Assembly: GCF_000719345.1 (NCBI RefSeq)
Contig: NZ_JOFX01000034.1
Coordinates: 6,830 to 70,829 of the forward strand
DNA from: Streptomyces sp. NRRL F-2664
GTDB lineage: Bacteria; Actinomycetota; Actinomycetes; Streptomycetales; Streptomycetaceae
Reading direction: 5' to 3'
Length of the DNA stretch: 64,000 nucleotides
Below are positions 25,146 through 32,687 of the stretch, piece by piece. The notes beneath the pieces were generated by a model. It was not told the DNA's origin. It searched no databases and saw nothing but the letters and a program-made list of their open reading frames with translations. The stretch's first letter is position 1; every line of letters begins with the position of its first letter. Both the position numbers and the translations under genes were made by a program.

Positions 25146-26141
25146 TCAGCCCCTGCCGTCTTCGGTGTCCCGGTCCGCAGCTCCCGCGCAGGTGTCGCGC
25201 AGCAGCTCCGTGAAGGCGGCGGCCACCACCTCGGGGTACTCCATCATCGCCACGTGCCCGGCCTCGGGCAGGCACAGCAGCCGCGACCCGCGGAAGGCGG
25301 CGGCGGCCCTGCGGGCCATACGGTACGAGACCAGTTGGTCGCGGCCACCGTAGACCAGCAGGGCGGGGGCGAGCACGCGCTGCGCCTGGCGCCACAGTCC
25401 GTGCTGGCCACCGAGGGTGTAGGCGTCGACGATGCCCCGCGAGGTGCGGGTCATCACGTCCCAGAAGTACGGGAGGGCCATGCGGCGCTCCATCTCCTCC
25501 ACCGCGTTGCGGAAGCCTTCCGGAGTCACCCGGGAGGGGTCGCCGTAGCAGAGGTCCATCACTCCCCGGGTGCGCTGTTCTGCGCTCAGGCCCTGGGTCA
25601 TCCGGCTGAAGAGGCCTGCCACGCCGGGCACCGCGAGGAGCGCCGTCGGCACGGCCGAACGTTGCACGCGCAGTTCGGGCAGGGCCGGGGAGACGAGCGT
25701 CAGGGTACGCACGAGGTCGGGGCGGGCAGCCGCGACCCGGGTGGAGACGGCGCCGCCGAGGGAGTTCCCGAAGAGGTGGACGGGCCCGCGTCCGGCCGCG
25801 TCGAGGTGGCGGATGACGGCCCGGGCGAAGGCGGTGACCGAGTACTTGCGGTCCGCGGGCGGCGGGGACCAGCCAAATCCGGGGAGGTCCACCGCCTCGC
25901 CGTCGACGGTGTCCGCCAGCTCCGCCATGAGGGCGGACCAGTTGTGCGAGGAGCCGCCCAGTCCGTGCACGAAGAGCGCGGGGGGCAGGCCCGTCCGCCG
26001 CGGCGGGTGGGACCGGACGGCCAGTTCCAGCCCGGGCAGCGCGGCGATGCGCAGCTGCTCGCCGTCGGCCAGCCGGACCGCTTCCGCGGGGAAGGACGGT
26101 TCGGCGGCGGACCGTACGCCCGGCAGCTCGGTCGAAGACAT
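25146..26141 (-). CDS. Alpha/beta fold hydrolase
   Basis: This 331-residue cytosolic hydrolase shows the canonical order: oxyanion HGLGGSSHNW, nucleophile elbow GNSLGGA, catalytic Asp in YGGRDQLV and catalytic His in EAGHVAMMEYP. The substrate is unknown; it could be an esterase, lipase or C-C hydrolase. It precedes and is presumably co-transcribed with the DUF3152 gene (5-bp gap). There is no Shine-Dalgarno before the ATG, but TAACAT lies 7 nt upstream, so a leaderless mRNA is likely. It diverges from the small acidic-protein gene. Confidence 0.85.
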   Translation of the reverse strand: MSSTELPGVRSAAEPSFPAEAVRLADGEQLRIAALPGLELAVRSHPPRRTGLPPALFVHGLGGSSHNWSALMAELADTVDGEAVDLPGFGWSPPPADRKYSVTAFARAVIRHLDAAGRGPVHLFGNSLGGAVSTRVAAARPDLVRTLTLVSPALPELRVQRSAVPTALLAVPGVAGLFSRMTQGLSAEQRTRGVMDLCYGDPSRVTPEGFRNAVEEMERRMALPYFWDVMTRTSRGIVDAYTLGGQHGLWRQAQRVLAPALLVYGGRDQLVSYRMARRAAAAFRGSRLLCLPEAGHVAMMEYPEVVAAAFTELLRDTCAGAADRDTEDGRG

Positions 26142-26148
26142 GCGGGCA

Positions 26149-26154
26149 ATGTTA
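26149..26154 (-). promoter_or_regulatory. -10 box TAACAT for leaderless alpha/beta hydrolase mRNA
   Basis: TAACAT fits TANNNT and ends 7 nt before the ATG at 26141, with no ribosome binding site in between. Confidence 0.45.
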
Positions 26155-26282
26155 CGAGAGGATCACACTCCACTTGTTGTGTTCGCGGTCACAGACACAT
26201 CGCGGATCCTGGTATCCGCATAGCGGTGCCCCCTCGATCCTCCTAGGCTCGTAAGTGACACAAGGAAGCGAGGGGAGCGGCG

Positions 26283-26501
26283 ATGACAGTCGACCCTGCG
26301 GAGCCGGACACCTTCCGGGAGCGGTTTCCGGAATCCCTCGATGATCCTGAGGCGCCCGAGGCGGACGTGGCGGAGCAGCAGGCCGATCTGCGGCCGGACG
26401 ACGACGAGCCGGACAGCGGCTCGGCGACCGGCCAGGCCGCCGACGGCGATGCCGCCGAGCAGGCGCGGGTCGTGCCGCTGGACGAGGACGACTACCGCTG
26501 A
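26283..26501 (+). CDS. Small acidic hypothetical protein
   Basis: This is a 72-residue, strongly acidic, probably disordered protein rich in Asp, Glu, Ala and Pro, ending in VVPLDEDDYR. I know of no function. GAGGGGAG lies about 5-7 nt before the ATG, which supports translation, and the codon bias is typical of coding sequence. It precedes the TetR gene by 147 bp in the same orientation and diverges from the alpha/beta hydrolase gene. Confidence 0.7.
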   Translation: MTVDPAEPDTFRERFPESLDDPEAPEADVAEQQADLRPDDDEPDSGSATGQAADGDAAEQARVVPLDEDDYR

Positions 26502-26577
26502 CCGACCGGCGACCGACCGCTGACCAGCGCCTCCGGGCCGTCCGTACCGCGAGAAAACTCTGCTTGGACCCCCCAGA

Positions 26578-26590
26578 TTCGGTTACCGAA
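26578..26590. promoter_or_regulatory. Perfect 13-bp palindrome, candidate TetR operator
   Basis: TTCGGT-T-ACCGAA is centred at 26584, 59 bp before the TetR-family start and immediately before a TACGAT hexamer (26594-26599) that could be a -10 box. The position fits autoregulation by the downstream regulator. Confidence 0.4.
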
Positions 26591-26648
26591 AAGTACGATG
26601 GCGGCGCGGCGCAGAGCGCCTGTGTTCTGAGAGAAAGTGGGAGGCGGC

Positions 26649-27287
26649 GTGACAGCCATCGAGCAGACCGAGGCAGCGCGTCCGCGGGGCACGCGACTGC
26701 CGCGCCGGGCCCGGCGCAACCAGCTGCTGGGCGCGGCCCAGGAGGTCTTCGTCGCCCAGGGTTACCACGCGGCGGCGATGGACGACATCGCCGAGCGCGC
26801 CGGGGTGAGCAAGCCGGTGCTGTACCAGCACTTCCCGGGCAAGCTCGACCTGTACCTGGCCCTGCTGGACCAGCACTGCGAGGCACTGCTGCTGGCCGTG
26901 CGCACGGCGCTGGCGTCGACGACCGACAACAAGCTGCGCGTGGCCGCCACGATGGACGCCTACTTCGCGTACGTGGAGGACGAGGGCGGCGCCTTCCGAC
27001 TCGTCTTCGAGTCCGACCTGACGAACGAGCCCGCGGTGCGCGAGCGCGTCGACCGCGTCTCGCTCCAGTGCGCGGAGGCCATCTCGGACGTCATCGCCGA
27101 GGACACCGGCCTGTCCAAGGACGAGTCGATGCTGCTGGCCGTGGGCCTCGGCGGGGTCTCCCAGGTCGTCGCCCGCTACTGGCTCTCCAGCGAGAGCCCG
27201 GTCGCCCGTGACACCGCGGTCGGCCTGCTGACCTCGCTCGCCTGGCGCGGCATCGCCGGCTTCCCGCTGCACGGCACGGAGTCCTGA
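26649..27287 (+). CDS. TetR family transcriptional regulator
   Basis: This 212-residue regulator has an N-terminal helix-turn-helix of the TetR type: RRNQLLGAAQEVF, then MDDIAERAGVSKPVLYQHFPGK (residues about 45-66, given here as the HTH with the usual YxHFxxK end). The C-terminal ligand and dimerisation domain is about 150 residues and contains VARYWLSS. The inducer is unknown. The GTG at 26649 is preferred to that at 26637 because GGGAGG sits about 4-5 nt before it. It corresponds in position to Rv3208, followed as there by a DUF3107 gene. A 13-bp palindrome upstream may be its operator. Confidence 0.9.
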   Translation: MTAIEQTEAARPRGTRLPRRARRNQLLGAAQEVFVAQGYHAAAMDDIAERAGVSKPVLYQHFPGKLDLYLALLDQHCEALLLAVRTALASTTDNKLRVAATMDAYFAYVEDEGGAFRLVFESDLTNEPAVRERVDRVSLQCAEAISDVIAEDTGLSKDESMLLAVGLGGVSQVVARYWLSSESPVARDTAVGLLTSLAWRGIAGFPLHGTES

Positions 27288-27410
27288 CGCCTGCGCGGTG
27301 TTCGCTGCCAGCGTGTCCGCTCTGCGCAGTCCGCGTCCCCTCTCCGGGCTAATGTGGTCCGCGTACGGCGCGGCTGATCGCGCGAACCGGATCGTCGGAG
27401 GGACAAAGCC

Positions 27411-27638
27411 GTGGAGGTCAAGATCGGCGTGCAGCACGCACCCCGGGAGATCGTGCTGGAGAGCGACCTGAGCGCCGAGGAGCTGGAGAGCATCGTCAGC
27501 GCTGCGCTGTCCGGCAACGAGCCGCTGCTGAGCCTCACCGACAACAAGGGCCGCAAGGTCCTGGTGCCGTCCGACCGCCTGTCGTACGTCGACCTCGGTG
27601 AGCCGACCACGCGCAAGGTCGGTTTCGGGGCGCTCTGA
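27411..27638 (+). CDS. DUF3107 family protein
   Basis: This 75-residue protein matches the short conserved actinobacterial DUF3107 family (TB9.4-like in mycobacteria). It begins with MEVKIGVQHAPREIVLES and ends with the family's RKVGFG motif. The GTG start has GGAGGG about 10 nt upstream. The role is not established; antigenicity of the mycobacterial member is all I recall. It follows the TetR gene and ends at a strong terminator. Confidence 0.88.
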   Translation: MEVKIGVQHAPREIVLESDLSAEELESIVSAALSGNEPLLSLTDNKGRKVLVPSDRLSYVDLGEPTTRKVGFGAL

Positions 27639-27648
27639 GAACTGTCCG

Positions 27649-27690
27649 AAACGGCCCGGTGGTTGATACCACCGGGCCGTTTCTCTTTCT
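27649..27690 (+). terminator. Rho-independent terminator after the DUF3107 gene
   Basis: A perfect 15-bp stem (27649-27663 with 27668-27682), TGAT loop and a T-rich tail (TTCTCTTTCT) make this the best intrinsic terminator in the window. Confidence 0.93.
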
Positions 27691-27747
27691 TCCGCTTCGG
27701 GTAGGACCGCACTGACCCGGTTTGCCCTGACGTATGGGAGAGGCCTC

Positions 27748-28050
27748 ATGGTGCTGATGGAAGTGCTCGGCTCCGCGCTGTTGGGCCTCGCCCTGTCCGC
27801 CGCGGCCGTCCGAGTGCTCGCCCCCCGGCTTCCCTCGCGTCGGCTGGTGCTGGCCAGTGGGGTGTTGGGGGCGTTGTTCGGCGCCTATCTCACCCACTTC
27901 GCGCTCGGCCCCGGGCACTACACGCTGATGGCGACCTTCGTCGGCGCGGTGCTGGTGTCGGCCGTGGTGCTGTCGCTGCTGCTCCGTCCGGCCCGCGGAG
28001 CCCGCAGGCGCCCCCACCGGACTCCGTTTTCGCTCCCGTCGCGGGGGTGA
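27748..28050 (+). CDS. Small integral membrane protein
   Basis: This 100-residue protein has three predicted membrane helices (about residues 3-22, 33-52 and 59-80) and an Arg-rich C-terminal tail. I recognise no family. GGGAG lies about 9 nt before the ATG. It is a single gene between the DUF3107 terminator and the convergent ferritin-like gene. Confidence 0.65.
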   Translation: MVLMEVLGSALLGLALSAAAVRVLAPRLPSRRLVLASGVLGALFGAYLTHFALGPGHYTLMATFVGAVLVSAVVLSLLLRPARGARRRPHRTPFSLPSRG

Positions 28051-28081
28051 GCCGCAGGGGTGACCGCTCCCCGTACCCGTA

Positions 28082-28120
28082 CGTCGGCCCCGGCGCGCAC
28101 ACGGCGCGCCGGGGCCGACG
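28082..28120. terminator. Bidirectional stem-loop between small membrane and ferritin-like genes
   Basis: A perfect 16-bp stem (28082-28097 with 28105-28120) with a 7-nt loop lies between two convergent genes. Confidence 0.82.
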
Positions 28121-28170
28121 GCGTTCGGGGACCCTCCGGTCGGGCGGCGGGGCCGCCGGACCGTCTCCGG

Positions 28171-28938
28171 TCAGGCGGCGAGGCCGAGAGCGGCCATCCG
28201 CTTGGTGTGGGCCTTGGTGATACGGGTGAACATCTCGCCGACGGCCGCGAGGTCGAAGCCCGCCGCCATCCCGTCGACTCCGCCGACCAGCATGGTCGAC
28301 AGGGCGTCGCGCTCGGCGACGACGCGCTGGGCCTGCGAGAGGGCCTCGCCCATCAGCCGGCGGGCCCACAGGGCGAGGCGGCCGCCGCAGCGGGGGTCGG
28401 CCTCGATGGCGGCGCGCACCTTCTCGACGGCGAAGTTGCCGTGGCCGGTGTCGTCGAGCACGCCGAGCACCAGGGCGCGGGTGTCGGTGTCCAGGTGCGA
28501 GGCGACCTCACGGTAGAAGTCACTGGCGATGGAGTCGCCGACGTACGCCTTGACCAGGCCCTCCAGCCAGTCCGACGGGGCGGTCTGGCGGTGGAAGTCG
28601 TCGACGCCCTGGGCGAAGGGCTGCATGGCGGCGGTGGGCTCGGCCTCGATCGTCGCGAGGCGGTCGCGGAGCCGCTCGAAGTGGTGGAATTCGGCGGAGG
28701 CCATCGCGGCGAGCTCGGCCTTGTCCTCCAGGGTGGGAGCGAGCTTCGCGTCCTCGGCGAGGCGCTCGAAGGCGGCGAGTTCCCCGTACGCGAGCGCGCC
28801 CAGCAGGTCCACGACGGCGGCCCGGTACTGCGGCGAGGCAGATGCGGTCGCCCAGTCCTGCGAGGCGATCCCCGTCGCTTCGGCGGGGGTGCTGTCGTCG
28901 GCGGGCGAGGCGTTTTCAACGGTCGGCATGCTCCGCAC
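28171..28938 (-). CDS. Ferritin-like (MiaE-type) domain protein
   Basis: This 255-residue all-helical protein resembles the ferritin-like MiaE_2 family, related to tRNA-(ms2io6A)-hydroxylase. Di-iron ligand-type residues are seen in the AYGELAAFERL helix and in ASAEFHHFERL (ExxH), with a second pair expected in the later helices (DDTGHGNFAVEK). Whether it hydroxylates tRNA is not known; the actinobacterial group is widespread and uncharacterised. The start may be the GTG at 28938 or the ATG at 28929; neither has a good ribosome binding site. It corresponds in position to Rv3210c and diverges from the RNA helicase gene. Confidence 0.8.
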   Translation of the reverse strand: MRSMPTVENASPADDSTPAEATGIASQDWATASASPQYRAAVVDLLGALAYGELAAFERLAEDAKLAPTLEDKAELAAMASAEFHHFERLRDRLATIEAEPTAAMQPFAQGVDDFHRQTAPSDWLEGLVKAYVGDSIASDFYREVASHLDTDTRALVLGVLDDTGHGNFAVEKVRAAIEADPRCGGRLALWARRLMGEALSQAQRVVAERDALSTMLVGGVDGMAAGFDLAAVGEMFTRITKAHTKRMAALGLAA

Positions 28939-29044
28939 AATAGCCCGCCGAATGGCGCCTCAAGGCACCACGTCTACTCATAGCCTGTCCACCTAAACCC
29001 ACCGGCCCGGTGAATTCACCCGACACACCTGCGCGATTCCGGGG

Positions 29045-29050
29045 TACAGT
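29045..29050 (+). promoter_or_regulatory. Candidate promoter -10 (TACAGT) of RNA helicase gene
   Basis: TACAGT fits the HrdB -10 consensus; a weak -35 (CCGACA) lies about 19 bp upstream. A stem-loop begins about 8 nt downstream, close to the predicted 5' end of the mRNA. Confidence 0.4.
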
Positions 29051-29058
29051 GGTAATGC

Positions 29059-29308
29059 GCCTGCCGAATACTCGGCGGGCCGTCCCAATGAGGATGCCCG
29101 GTCGGTGGCCCGATCGGCTCCAACCGACCGCCCTCGGTGTGGTGCGTACGTCCATGCGTACCGCCTCCCACGAGGGGCCCCCTCAGCGGCAGAGCGCTTG
29201 AGCGAAGGCCAGTGGTCCCGCGCAGCTTCGTACGTGGCAGTACTGCAAGCCAGCACGGTAGGACCCCCCTCGCCGCCTCGCGCCGCGTCTCACAGAAGAG
29301 GCAGCACC
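29059..29308 (+). promoter_or_regulatory. Long structured 5' leader of the DEAD-box helicase gene
   Basis: If transcription starts near 29057, the leader is about 250 nt. It begins with a 9-bp hairpin (29059-29067 with 29072-29080, loop ATAC, one G-U pair) and holds a second 8-bp stem (29099-29106 with 29123-29130). No gene is credible inside it. Confidence 0.4.
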
Positions 29309-31405
29309 CTGACTACGTTCCGAGACCTCGGGATCTTTCCCGAGACCGCCGAAGCCCTTGAAGCCGTCGGCATTGTGTCCCCCTTCCCGATCCAGGAGAT
29401 GACCCTCCCCGTCGCCCTTTCCGGCACGGACGTCATCGGCCAGGCCAAGACCGGAACCGGCAAGACGCTCGGTTTCGGCCTTCCGCTGCTGGAGCGGGTC
29501 GTCGTCCCCGCGGACGTCGAGGCAGGCCGGGCCACGCCCGACCGGCTGACCGACTCCCCCCAGGCCCTCGTGGTGGTTCCGACCCGCGAGCTGTGCACCC
29601 AGGTCACCAACGACCTGCTCACCGCCGGCAAGGTCCGCAACGTCCGCGTCCTGGCCATATACGGCGGCCGTGCGTACGAGCCGCAGGTCGAGGCCCTCAA
29701 CAAGGGCGTCGACGTGATCGTGGGCACCCCGGGCCGCCTGCTCGACCTGGCCGGCCAGCGCAAGCTCGACCTCTCGCACGTCCGGGCGCTCGTCCTGGAC
29801 GAGGCCGACGAGATGCTCGACCTGGGCTTCCTGCCCGACGTCGAGAAGATCATGGCCTACCTGCCCGCCAAGCGTCAGACGATGCTGTTCTCGGCGACCA
29901 TGCCGGGCGCGGTCATCGGGCTGGCCCGCCGGTACATGACCCAGCCGACGCACATCCGCGCCGTCTCCGAGGACGGCGAGGGCGCGACCGTCGCCAACAT
30001 CACGCAGCACGTCTTCCGTGCGCACAACATGGACAAGCCGGAGCTGGTCTCCCGCATCCTGCAGGCCGAGGGCCGGGGCCTGGCCATGATCTTCTGCCGC
30101 ACCAAGCGCACCGCGGCCGACATCGCCGAGCAGCTGGAGCGCCGCGGCTTCGCGTCGGGCGCGGTCCACGGCGACCTGGGCCAGGGCGCGCGCGAGCAGG
30201 CGCTGCGCGCGTTCCGCAACGGCAAGGTCGACGTGCTGGTGTGCACCGACGTCGCCGCGCGCGGCATCGACGTCGAGGGTGTGACCCACGTCATCAACTA
30301 CCAGACGCCGGAGGACGAGAAGACCTTCCTGCACCGGGTGGGCCGTACCGGCCGCGCGGGCAACAAGGGCATCGCCGTCACCCTGGTGGACTGGGACGAC
30401 ATCCCGCGCTGGCAGCTGATCAACAAGGCGCTGGGCCTGGACTTCCACGACCCGGTCGAGACCTACTCGACGTCGCCGCACCTGTTCGAGCAGCTCGACA
30501 TCCCGGCCGGCACGAAGGGCGTCCTGCCGCGCGCCGAGCGCACGCGGGCCGGCCTGAAGGCCGAGGAGCTGGAGGACCTGGGCGAGACCGGCGGCCGTGG
30601 CGGCCGCGGCGGTCGGGGCGCACAGGCCGCTCCGGCGGTCGAGGAGCGTCCGGCCCGTACCCGCACGCCGCGCCAGCGCCGCCGCACGCGCGGCGGGTCC
30701 GAGGTCGGCGCCGACCAGCCGGCGGCGTCCCCCGTGGTTGAGGCTCCGGAGGCGCCCGCCGCAGGTGACGAGCCTCGTCGGCCGCGACGCCGCCGGACCC
30801 GTGTGGGTGCGGTGCCGGTGCAGTCCGCGCCGGCGGCGGTGGCCGAGGCACCCGTGGCCGAGGCTCCTGTCGTTGCGGCTCCCGTGGTTGCGGCCCCCGT
30901 GGCCGCCGCGCCGGTGGCCGAGGAGGCCGCGGCTCCGCGGCGCGCCCGCGTCCGCAAGGCCGTGCAGAGCAGCCCGCAGCCGGACTTCCAGATGGTCCCG
31001 CCGGTCGAGCCGGCGCCCGTCCGGGCGCGCCGCCCGCGCCGGGTCGTGGAGACGGCCCCGGAGCCGGACTTCCAGATGGCTCCGCCCGTCGAGCCCGTCC
31101 GGGCGCGGCGGACCCGCAAGACCGCTGCCGCACCGGTGACCCCGGTCGCCGAGAGCGCCGTGGCGGAGGAGGCTCCGGCGAAGCCGAAGCGCACCCGCAC
31201 CCGCAAGGCCGCCGAGGCCGCTCCGGTGGCCGCAGAGGCCGTCGCCGCGGCGGAGGAGGCTCCGGCGAAGCCGAAGCGCACCCGCACCCGCAAGGCCGCC
31301 GAGGCCGCTCCGGTGGCCGCAGAGGCCGTCGCCGTGGCGGAGGAGGCTCCGGCGAAGCCGAAGCGCACCCGCACCCGCAAGGCCGCGGCCGCCCCGGAGG
31401 CGTAG
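29309..31405 (+). CDS. DEAD-box ATP-dependent RNA helicase with Lys/Arg-rich repeat tail
   Basis: This RhlE/CsdA-type helicase remodels RNA duplexes in ribosome assembly, RNA decay or the cold response. In the 698-residue reading the Q motif is near residue 28, motif I AKTGTGKT 46-53, PTRELCTQV about 90-98, DEAD 164-167, SAT 195-197 and HRVGRTGRAG near 340. After residue 415 a long low-complexity tail contains RTRTRK segments, a duplicated PDFQM-PPVEP block and an 87-bp tandem repeat; such basic tails bind RNA. The homologous region starts exactly at CTG 29309, with AAGAGG 7 nt upstream. In-frame GTG or TTG codons further up would add unconserved sequence, so a CTG start is my best reading. 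It corresponds to the Rv3211 position. Confidence 0.88.
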   Translation: MTTFRDLGIFPETAEALEAVGIVSPFPIQEMTLPVALSGTDVIGQAKTGTGKTLGFGLPLLERVVVPADVEAGRATPDRLTDSPQALVVVPTRELCTQVTNDLLTAGKVRNVRVLAIYGGRAYEPQVEALNKGVDVIVGTPGRLLDLAGQRKLDLSHVRALVLDEADEMLDLGFLPDVEKIMAYLPAKRQTMLFSATMPGAVIGLARRYMTQPTHIRAVSEDGEGATVANITQHVFRAHNMDKPELVSRILQAEGRGLAMIFCRTKRTAADIAEQLERRGFASGAVHGDLGQGAREQALRAFRNGKVDVLVCTDVAARGIDVEGVTHVINYQTPEDEKTFLHRVGRTGRAGNKGIAVTLVDWDDIPRWQLINKALGLDFHDPVETYSTSPHLFEQLDIPAGTKGVLPRAERTRAGLKAEELEDLGETGGRGGRGGRGAQAAPAVEERPARTRTPRQRRRTRGGSEVGADQPAASPVVEAPEAPAAGDEPRRPRRRRTRVGAVPVQSAPAAVAEAPVAEAPVVAAPVVAAPVAAAPVAEEAAAPRRARVRKAVQSSPQPDFQMVPPVEPAPVRARRPRRVVETAPEPDFQMAPPVEPVRARRTRKTAAAPVTPVAESAVAEEAPAKPKRTRTRKAAEAAPVAAEAVAAAEEAPAKPKRTRTRKAAEAAPVAAEAVAVAEEAPAKPKRTRTRKAAAAPEA
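31166..31388 (+). repeat. 87-bp tandem repeat in the RNA helicase tail
   Basis: Units start at 31166, 31253 and 31340 (the third partial, about 49 bp) and are nearly identical in DNA sequence. Each encodes 29 residues beginning EEAPAKPKRTRTRKAA. The near-identity at the DNA level suggests recent expansion. Confidence 0.9.
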
Positions 31406-31418
31406 CACCCCGTGCACA

Positions 31419-31452
31419 CGGCCCCGGCCCCCTTCCGAGGGGGTCGGGGCCG
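31419..31452 (+). terminator. Terminator after RNA helicase gene
   Basis: A 15-bp stem with one G-U pair (31419-31433 with 31438-31452) and a TCCG loop follows the stop codon by 13 nt. Confidence 0.78.
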
Positions 31453-31487
31453 CGGCGTACCCGGGTGTGCCGGGAGCTACGGGCCGG

Positions 31488-31493
31488 TAACCT
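31488..31493 (+). promoter_or_regulatory. -10 box TAACCT for leaderless hydrolase mRNA
   Basis: TAACCT fits TANNNT and ends 6 nt before the ATG at 31500, after the helicase terminator. Confidence 0.45.
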
Positions 31494-31499
31494 CGGGCC

Positions 31500-32357
31500 A
31501 TGAGCAAGCCGCCCCGCCTCACGCTGCCGTCCGTCGCCCGTGCGTACCACCTCTCCACCGATCGCGGCCCCTTCGCCGTGCACGAGGCAGGTGAGCCGGT
31601 GCGCGGCAGCGCCCTGCTGGTCCCCGGTTTCACGGGCAGCAAGGAGGACTTCATCGCCCTGCTGGAGCCGCTCGCCGCCGCGGGCTACCGGGTGGTCGCC
31701 GTCGACGGGCGCGGCCAGTACGAGACACCGGGCCCGCGCGAGGAGTCGGCGTACGGGCTGGAGGAACTGGCGCGCGACGTACTGGCGCAGGTCAGGGCCC
31801 TGGACGCGGGCCGCGTGCACCTGGTCGGCCACTCGCTCGGCGGGCTGGTCTCGCGGGCCGCCGTGCTGCGGGACGCCTCCTCCTTCGCCTCGCTGACCCT
31901 GCTGAGCAGCGGGCCGGCGGCGATCGCCGAGGAGCAGCAGGCGCGTACGAAGCTGCTGGTCGCGGCTCTGGAGGCGATGGGTGACGACATGCCGGGGATC
32001 TGGGCGGCGATGCGGGCGGCCGACCCGCAGGACGGGGCCCAGGACTCCCGGGAGCTGACGGACTTCCTGCGCCGGCGGTGGCTGGCGACCGTCCCCGAGC
32101 AGCTGATCGCCACGGGCCGGGCGCTGATCTGCGAGCCCGACCGGGTGGACGAGCTGGGTCGGGTGGACCTTCCGAAGCTGGTGCTCTCGGGGGCGGTGGA
32201 CTACGCCTGGCCGGTCCCGCTGATGGACGCGATGGCCGAGCGGCTGGGCGCGCGGCGGGTGGTCGTCCCGGGGACGGAGCACTCCCCCAACGCCGAGGAT
32301 CCGGCCACCACCGCCTCGGCGTTGGCATCGTTCTGGCACTCCGCCACCCCGATGTAG
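31500..32357 (+). CDS. Alpha/beta fold hydrolase
   Basis: This 285-residue hydrolase has VPGFTGSKEDF (oxyanion region), the nucleophile elbow GHSLGGL, the acid in SGAVDYAWPV and the His in GTEHSPNAEDP. The substrate is unknown. The gene has no Shine-Dalgarno but a TANNNT box 6 nt upstream, so it is probably transcribed alone as a leaderless mRNA. The next gene starts 96 bp later behind its own promoter. Confidence 0.85.
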   Translation: MSKPPRLTLPSVARAYHLSTDRGPFAVHEAGEPVRGSALLVPGFTGSKEDFIALLEPLAAAGYRVVAVDGRGQYETPGPREESAYGLEELARDVLAQVRALDAGRVHLVGHSLGGLVSRAAVLRDASSFASLTLLSSGPAAIAEEQQARTKLLVAALEAMGDDMPGIWAAMRAADPQDGAQDSRELTDFLRRRWLATVPEQLIATGRALICEPDRVDELGRVDLPKLVLSGAVDYAWPVPLMDAMAERLGARRVVVPGTEHSPNAEDPATTASALASFWHSATPM

Positions 32358-32386
32358 TTAGCCAGTCAAAAAATTTCCTTAGCGTA

Positions 32387-32414
32387 GGGAATGATTGCGG
32401 CTTACACTTCGTTG
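32387..32414 (+). promoter_or_regulatory. SigR-type promoter of the 50-residue gene
   Basis: GGGAAT at 32387-32392 and GTTG at 32411-32414 are spaced by exactly 18 bp, a full match to the SigR/SigH consensus. It sits in an unusually AT-rich patch, 40 bp before the GTG start at 32454. Confidence 0.8.
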
Positions 32415-32453
32415 ACCCAGTGCAAGGAGAAACACTGACGAAGGGAGAAGCCC

Positions 32454-32606
32454 GTGCGCTTCGAGATTCTGCGCCTGGACGACGTCGACGGGACCGCCGT
32501 GGACAGCACCGTCGTGGACGCGGCCTCCGTCAACCGGATCGTGCAGCAGGCCGCGTCGGTCGGCCAGCGCATCCTGATCCGACCGGCCGAGAGTGCGTCC
32601 TCCTGA
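32454..32606 (+). CDS. Conserved-looking 50-residue protein under SigR-type promoter
   Basis: The frame encodes 50 residues from VRFEILRLDDVDGT to RPAESASS. I recognise no family, but coding bias is clear and GGGAG lies 6-7 nt before the GTG start. It has a mix of acidic and hydrophobic residues, no cysteine, no membrane helix and no signal peptide. It is flanked by its own promoter and a strong terminator, so it is a monocistronic unit. Placement behind a SigR-type promoter suggests a role in thiol-oxidative stress, but the sequence alone does not show what. Confidence 0.75.
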   Translation: MRFEILRLDDVDGTAVDSTVVDAASVNRIVQQAASVGQRILIRPAESASS

Positions 32607-32627
32607 CGCTTCCGCGCGAAAACCTCG

Positions 32628-32659
32628 ACGCCCCCGCACCGGGACCGGTGCGGGGGCGT
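32628..32659. terminator. Bidirectional terminator between the 50-residue gene and marC
   Basis: An essentially perfect 14-15-bp stem (32628-32642 with 32645-32659) with a very small loop lies between convergent genes. Confidence 0.85.
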
Positions 32660-32687
32660 TCGCATACGTACGAGCCCGGGCGGGCGA

